From assembly GCF_024713975.1 (NCBI RefSeq), contig NC_091097.1, forward strand, positions 3,694,361-3,758,360: a DNA stretch of 64,000 nucleotides, written 5' to 3'. A model generated the notes under the pieces. The model saw nothing but the letters and a program-made list of their open reading frames with translations. It had not been told where the DNA came from and made no database searches. A program made the translations under genes and the position numbers. Source of the stretch: Paralichthys olivaceus (lineage: Eukaryota; Chordata; Actinopteri; Pleuronectiformes; Paralichthyidae). Every line of letters begins with the position of its first letter. Position 1 is the stretch's first letter. Shown here piece after piece: positions 58,449 through 64,000 of this stretch.

Positions 58449-58934
58449 CTCTCTCCTCGTCGTCGCGCGTATTTTCCCCCCCCCCGTAGCGTAGGACGGA
58501 GAATGGGAGTCGCACTACGAAAAAAAACTATCGCTGGCTCCTCATGTAGCTTTAGCAATCCTAAACCTTCACGCATTTTACGTAGCAGTTGGGGCTAAAT
58601 TTCCAGCACCCCACCGGCGTTAAATTTGGCGACGTTTTTTGGCCAATTATTCTTAATTTCCCCCTAGCAACCATAACCGGATTGGCTGTTTAGCTGCAGG
58701 TCAGGGGCACTTTGCCGATCGCCCCATGAGAGAATGATACACTGTCTGTCAGTGGAAATTCACTGTTTAATGAGTGTCAGTTGGTGCAAAAGTTGTTTAA
58801 ATGATTTAAATTGCATGTAGGCACACACTATTAAGTAAAACTGACATTGATTTAAAAAATAAAATAAAATAAAAATTCCCCTCAACAGTTGGTGGGGCTG
58901 AGCCCCAGCGCCCCCTATGGGCCAGCCGCCACTG
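58449..58934 (-). mobile_element. 5' non-coding part and terminus of the ZMYM1-like hAT element
   Basis: On the minus strand the element appears to begin at 58934 with 'cagtggcggctggccc', a hAT-like terminus. It is followed by 'ggggctcagccccacc', then AT-rich sequence and a GC-rich stretch before the coding start. The matching 3' terminus is not found near 55980, where the minisatellite begins, so the 3' end is lost. Confidence 0.65.
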
Positions 58935-60010
58935 ATATACTGGATGTATGCGTATGCATCTGACACGTTAAGTAATGGACTGATGCACAACGGAAAATAG
59001 GGCTCCCGCGAACTCTATCATTTTACTGGCTAGCAAACATCAAGCTAATCTGCCGTCTGTGGAACAAATTGTGTATTTTGAAATACACAGAGAGAAAGAA
59101 CATTTTTGGATTTTCTCTTTAGCAACGCTACCAACACCTCTATCGCATCTGTCTTGGAGTTAATTGCCTTTAGTGTCCATTGTTTTTGTATCTTTTTTGG
59201 ACAATGAAAAATCCAATGTTTATAACAATACCGCAGCCAGATCAAATGAGAAAAGTATATAAATATTTGTCCTTGGTCAGGGAGTATTTAAAAGTCTGAT
59301 GGTTGTATCCTTTTGAGCTAAATAATAATATTTTAGATTGTGTCACATCTGATCAAAGCAAACCAGATTTTGAGGAAAAAATTACCGAAATGATGAAAAA
59401 TGATGCAAAAAGTGAATTTATTTGAAGCTTATATAGTGAAGCAGTAAACCTTGAACACAGACCAACTCATACCATTGCAGAGGAAACAGCAGCAGACCTG
59501 AAAAAAATATTATTCTTCAGATTGAGAAGAGAATATGAAATAGTTTTTAATCAATACAAACTTTCCAGGTGTCACATCTTAGTTAAAATTTATGAGGAAA
59601 CAAAATGAGCAAACAGTGGCAAGTCTGTGAGAACGAAATCACTCCCTACTGTACAGCTCACTACATTTATCGTTATTTAGGTTTCATTATACCCTTCAGT
59701 TTATCCACTATGTGAAAAAGCAGTGTCTGTAGAATGACCAGAAAATTTTTAGTTGACCAATTTCAGTCATGGGACATCTCACCTGTCAGTGATGCCACTA
59801 AATAAAGTTGCTTTCAGACCTGCACTGAAGTCAGTACATTTTGGACAAGCTGGATGTGAGAACACAAATGTCCAAGTCCAAATAAAAGATCATAAACCTC
59901 CATGTTAGCAGATGTCAAAGATGTTTCTGTCATTTCATCACTGATGTTTGTTCAAGTGTTTCTGATCAGTTTGGTTTGAATTAGTTATTTGACGATATAT
60001 AAACAGGCTG
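58935..60010. other. Region without recognised genes
   Basis: AT-rich. Short open frames (for example 59045-59245 minus) show no family motif. Nothing is supported here. Confidence 0.5.
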
Positions 60011-60110
60011 ATTGACAGCTGACACTGTATCAGGATTGACAGCTGACACTGTGTCAGGATTGACAGCTGACACTGTGTCAGGATTGACAGCTGACACTGT
60101 GACAGGATTG
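60011..60110 (+). repeat. 24-bp minisatellite, four copies
   Basis: The unit 'attgacagctgacactgtgt' plus 'cagg' is repeated four times with one or two changes per copy. Each unit contains a CAGCTG E-box-type core and the near-palindrome 'tgacagctgacactgtgtca'. Confidence 0.92.
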
Positions 60111-60537
60111 GTTGAGAACATCTATCAACAGGACTTTGACACCACGGCTCCACGATCACTCCTGCACAATCTCTGACTGTAAATGACGTCATCACCACAA
60201 GATGTCAGCGCTAATATCTGAGATATTTTGACTTCAAGGTTCAGTGTAAGATTGAATTTAATTTAAATAATCCTTGTGATGTGTTTGTGTTTCATCTAAA
60301 TTGTATGTATTGTAAACACTTCCAACTCTGGACATTTTTCAGAAATGATATCGGCTAATTTGTCTTTTTCATAACAGTTCAGTTATTCCTCTGTCCTGTG
60401 GTAATAACCAGGTTCAAGACCACAGAACATGATGATAATGAAACGATAAATGAGAATTCCCTTCAGACAAGACAGAAACAGAATGCAGTCAGAGAAGAAG
60501 CAAAGCATGAGAACAGAAGAAACTCCTCATTGGCTGG

Positions 60538-60784
60538 TTAGGAGGAGGAGGCGGAAGAGGAAGTGGTCTTCTTCTTCATCACCCTCCGAGTGGACTGTCT
60601 GGGAACTGCAGCCGGACCTGGACCGGAGGCAGGGCCAGCGTTGGTGTTAGTGGCGCGGCTGGCCTTGATCTCATCGATGAAAGTTTCGATGGCGGAGAAC
60701 TTCTCGGTAAGGTCGCCCAGGTGAGCTTTGAGGGCATTGAACTCTTTGTAGAGGTCGTCCAACACCTCGGACAGCGGCTGGATC
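60538..60784 (-). CDS. Terminal coding exon of an unidentified coiled-coil protein
   Basis: On the minus strand a good acceptor ('tgtatgtccctgttcag') is followed at 60784 by an open frame of 81 codons to TAA at 60538-60540. The third base of the first codon is supplied by this exon. The product starts IQPLSEVLDDLYKEFNALKA, forms an amphipathic helix of about 40 residues, then a GP/A-rich linker and a basic KKK / serine-rich tail. Third positions are strongly G/C, unlike the AT-rich surroundings, which argues for real coding. The gene must continue to the right (upstream on the minus strand), but I could not identify another exon or the protein family. Confidence 0.6.
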
Positions 60785-60849
60785 CTGAACAGGGACATAC
60801 AGAGAGCACATATACGTTTTCTGGTGAGGTTTGAATCATGAGTCAAGCA

Positions 60850-61040
60850 GGTCTGACATGGTCAGTCTGGTACCAGATCACCTCAAGGTGTATTGTCATT
60901 CATCCACATATCTGGGGTCAAGAAGCAAAAAACAAGGAAAGGCTGAACATGGAAAATAAAAACAATAAATGCAGGTCCCTGAGGGGCATGTATAAAAGAT
61001 TTTAATGCAAGTGCACATACTATACAACATTATAAACAGT
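60850..61040. other. Putative intron sequence upstream of the terminal exon
   Basis: If the exon at 60538-60784 is real, this is part of its upstream intron. No further feature is seen. Confidence 0.35.
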
Positions 61041-61668
61041 TGGAAATTGAGAATAAAGTCATTAAAATGAAAATTCCCTCATTATCTTCTCATCACTATG
61101 CCGATGGAGGGTTGGTGTTTCAGTCCAAAAAAAACACTTTTGGAGTTTCAGGGGTAAACAGAGTTGCAGCCAATCCAATACAACTGAAGCACCTGGTGAC
61201 TGCTTCTTCAAACATACAAAAACATCAGAAAAAAAACATAAAATGTGTCCGTAAGCCCTGACATTCAAATTCGACTTGAAACGGTTTCAATTACACCATG
61301 TTTTAGTCTAAATGTCTGCTACCAGAATTAGCAATGCTACTGCGCAGCCCTTGGACATAAGCTTGTGTGCAGTGTGTGTGTTTCCGGTGTGTGCATCAAA
61401 TGTAAACGCAGCCCCAGAGGAAGCTATCAGAGGACACATAGGCTTGAAACATGGTGTAAATTATACTGTTTCAAGTCAAGTATGAATGTCATTTTACATT
61501 TGAAGAATAAATCACTATTTAGCTCAGTTGTGTTAGATTTGGCTGCAACGCTGTTTACCCCTGAAAAGTGTTTTGTGGACTCAAACACTTCACCTACCTA
61601 CCTATCAGCATAGTGGTGAGAAGATAATGAGTTAATTTAAAGTTTTCGGTGAACTATCCTTTTAAATT
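61041..61668. mobile_element. Foldback (palindromic) MITE-like element
   Basis: The left part (61070-61300) and right part (61450-61640) are imperfect inverted copies. 'ctcattatcttctcatcact' pairs with 'gtggtgagaagataatgag', 'aggggtaaacagagttgcag' with 'ctgcaacgctgtttacccct', and 'cttgaaacggtttcaatt' with 'actgtttcaagtcaag'. The right end has 'ggtgaactatccttttaaa', a terminus common to non-autonomous DNA elements in fish. There is no coding capacity. Confidence 0.75.
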
Positions 61669-61914
61669 GGCAGCTGAAGAGTCCAACACATATTTCAGTC
61701 ACACTGCACTCAAGTGAAGGTAAAAGAGTCACAAAACAAACTCTCAAATTTTTAAATTATCCTTGACCCAACAAAAGAATGTTCTCTCTCTTTGATCATT
61801 TCCTCACATGACTATGAAGTACATATAGAGTGAATCATGGGGACATAATTTTTTATATACAGTCGTGACTCAGGTAATCAGCCTGTTTATAATTTACGGT
61901 ACAATAATATAAAA

Positions 61915-62970
61915 CTAGAAAATCTCTCCTGCCGAGACATTTTGAATGGGTGCCTTGTGCTCGTTGACGCCGCTCGCACAGAGAGACACATATTATCCAG
62001 GTTTACATGAGAGACGGTGAGAGCGAAAGACATTTCCAAAAGCTGCTTGATTTTATAATCATGCATGTTCCAGGTCGGTGACAGAGACTTGACCAATTTC
62101 AGAGAGACAGAGAGAAACCATGTTGTAAGGTCTTATCACCATCCATGGAATTTAATCTTAAAAATTCAGCCTCTTTCAGGCTTCCTGGGAACATCCTGTA
62201 ACTATTTGTGGATTTTATTTGGAAAATCCAGACTCTTTTGGGCTTCCTGGTAAGGTCTTGTCATCATCCAGGACTTTTATTTTGAAAAACCAGCATCATT
62301 TAGGCTTCCTGGAAACATTCTGTAACTATTTGGGCATTTTATTTTGAAGGTCCAGTGTTTTTGAGACTTCCTAGGGACATCCTGTAACTAGTTGGGCATT
62401 TTATTTTGAAAAACCAGCATCTTTCAGGCTTCCTGGGAACATTCTGTAACTATTTGGGCGTTTTATTTTTAAGGTCCAGCGTTTTTGAGACTTCATAGGG
62501 ACATCCTGTAACTATTTGGACATTTTATTTTGAAAAACCAGCATCTTTCAGGCTTCCTGGGAACATTCTGTAACTATTTGGGAGTTTTATTTTGGAAATC
62601 CACTCTTTTTCCGGCTCCCTGGGAACATCCTGTAACCAGCTGGGGGTTTTATTTTGAAAAACCAGGCTCATTACATGTTTCCTAGTAACATTCTATTACT
62701 ATGGGGGGGCTTATTTTCAAAATAAAGGCTCTGTACAGACTTCCTGGTAACATCCAGGGGGGGCTTCTAACTCAAAATCTATAAGTCCTATCTGAGAAAT
62801 AAACACATTGTGAGAATCACAAGACTTTGGCCGACGTCCACATATGTTATTATTTAATAAGAGTTAAGAAATGAGACGGTAAGAGCGATTTAGAAATTTA
62901 GTTTTCTCATCAGGAATCATTTTTTTAGCTTTCCATCGAAGCCCCATGCAATGCAAGGCACCCATAACTA
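61915..62970. mobile_element. Unclassified dispersed element containing a minisatellite
   Basis: The left edge region has 'gaaaatctctcctgccgaga' and 'tgaatgggtgccttgtgctc'. The right edge region has the inverted phrase 'caaggcacccat' near 62957 and 'gagacggtaagagcgattt' (62872), which repeats 'gagacggtgagagcgaaag' at 62007. These shared phrases bracket the 62-bp minisatellite and suggest one element. The class is not determined. Confidence 0.45.
62123..62770 (+). repeat. 62-bp minisatellite with alternating unit types
   Basis: About ten units of 'cttcctgggaacattctgta' plus 'actatttgggcattttattt' and a variable end. The end alternates between 'tgaaaaaccagcatctttc' and 'tgaaggtccagtgtttttga' from about 62281 to 62600, giving a two-unit (about 124-bp) period. 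Units toward both ends are more diverged. Confidence 0.88.
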
Positions 62971-64000
62971 TTCATATAAAATATTTAACAAGTCTAAATT
63001 TAAAAAGGTTTTAATTTAAATAAAACATTTATTCAAGATAAATTTTAGACAGGAAGTTAAGTCAGAAAAGAAGAATGAAGGAAAAGAGAGAATGTAAAGT
63101 CGTAGCTGAAGAAAAAAAATTGTTGCACATGGCACTTACTTGTAGCACTTTTGTAGTTTGGCTTTTTTGAACCAAATTGTACTTACTTGATTCTTGTTGT
63201 TCTGGGTTTGTACCATCATGGTTAATGCACTTATTCTAAGTCGCTTTGGATAAAAGTGTCATCTAAATGAAATATAATGCGATGTAATGAAGAAAAACCT
63301 AAGAGAATGACTTTAAACATGTATTCTCTGTTATTGTTTATTTGACTTCTGGACCATAATGATGTCTCAACCTCTTAACTGTGACGAGAAGGAGGGAACA
63401 CCAGACTTCCTCTGTGGAAAATCTCAAGCTTTTTCTTTCAGGTTTCTATTTTCACTTTTAAATGGAAGTTTCCGCCGCAGCTTCTCATGACAGCAACAAC
63501 ATAGAGTGAACCCAGTAAAAACCTCAGACTTTATTTCCATCCTGAAGCGTTCCTGTGGTAAGTTTCTGCCTCCAGACTGATTTCATTCATGTGGAATATT
63601 CTGCTCACTGGAAACACACTGGAGGAAAAAGATAGTTTGCTCTGTCATTTGTGATGAAACTTGTGGAGATAATTCAGATGATTTAAACTCAACTCATGAA
63701 TTCATCTTTTCACATATCTCCACAGCTTCCACTAGGGGGGCAACAAAGGAAGAGCATGGGAATTTAAACCTGAAGCAACTGATCTTCATGTTACAACTGA
63801 AATACTACTTGTCCTACAAATTGTCCTTTAGAATTTTTGAAACCACTGCCAAAAGATAAAACTGGTATATGAACAACGTGAAATTTTGGAATACAAGATT
63901 ATAATGGCTAATAATGGTTATTTATCTATCTAATAATTTAAGAAATCTCTGTCTGTCTGTCTGTGTCTTCCATATCTTGAAAACCATTAATCTTATTGGA
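62971..64000. other. Right end of the window, no gene supported
   Basis: A SINE-type tail occurs at 63219-63290. A possible donor 'ctgtggtaagtttctg' lies at about 63552 after a GC-richer stretch (63456-63550), which could be a non-coding 5' exon on the plus strand, but no start codon with a following frame supports it. A short 'gtct' repeat is at 63947-63963. Confidence 0.45.
63219..63290 (+). mobile_element. SINE/LINE-type 3' tail
   Basis: It reads 'gcacttattctaagtcgctt', then 'tggataaaagtgtcatctaa' and 'atgaaatataatgcgatgta'. It is closer to the common fish consensus than the tails in D1, D2 and D3. No head was found. Confidence 0.65.

Overview
The window looks like teleost fish nuclear DNA, probably from a percomorph. 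The evidence is a vertebrate-type TTAGGG telomere motif, several tRNA-derived SINEs ending in the common fish 'gactagaaaagctctatat' tail, hAT transposons of the ZBED and ZMYM1 types, a retrovirus-like LTR element, and split, low-density coding. There is no bacterial gene organisation, no operon, no CRISPR array, and no tRNA or rRNA gene that I can support. It reads as subtelomeric or heterochromatin-edge DNA: satellite first, then segmental duplications packed with transposons.

Layout. (1) 1-23544: an unbroken tandem satellite of about 57 monomers of about 410 bp. Each monomer has a TTAGGG-rich block and a 20-bp perfect palindrome, and the monomers are arranged in multi-kilobase higher-order duplications. 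(2) 23545-26525: mostly AT-rich sequence without recognisable genes. It starts with a 286-bp segment found again at 43531-43816, followed by a poly-G tract. (3) 26526-33665: a very large, almost perfect inverted repeat with 3332-bp arms and a 476-bp spacer. Both arms carry SINEs and one possible terminal exon of an unknown gene. (4) 33665-53857: three copies (D1, D2, D3) of a segment carrying an intronless coiled-coil gene related to the ciliary protein CFAP45. D1 and D2 keep full open frames, D1 with an in-frame 107-residue internal duplication; D3 is 5'-truncated. D1 is split by a minus-strand endogenous retrovirus (36260-43163) with near-identical LTRs but badly broken internal genes, and that element itself contains a hAT deletion derivative. 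(5) 53858-58934: a second hAT deletion derivative, an 18-bp minisatellite, and a nearly intact ZMYM1-like hAT transposase on the minus strand. (6) 58935-64000: mostly non-coding, with a 24-bp minisatellite, one convincing terminal exon of an unidentified gene on the minus strand (60538-60784), a foldback element, a 62-bp minisatellite with alternating unit types, and a SINE tail.

How it fits together. The theme is duplication and recombination: satellite higher-order repeats, an inverted duplication, a direct duplication of the CFAP45-like gene, and breakpoints used more than once. Relative timing can be read in places. D2 and D3 show the empty site of the retroviral insertion, so that element arrived in D1 after its lineage separated from theirs. 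The SINE-bearing insert in D3 is likewise absent from D1 and D2. The features most worth following up are the giant inverted repeat, the amplified CFAP45-like gene, the telomere-motif satellite with its inward-pointing polarity, and the young but coding-defective retroviral element. All family assignments come from reading motifs by eye; no database search was run.
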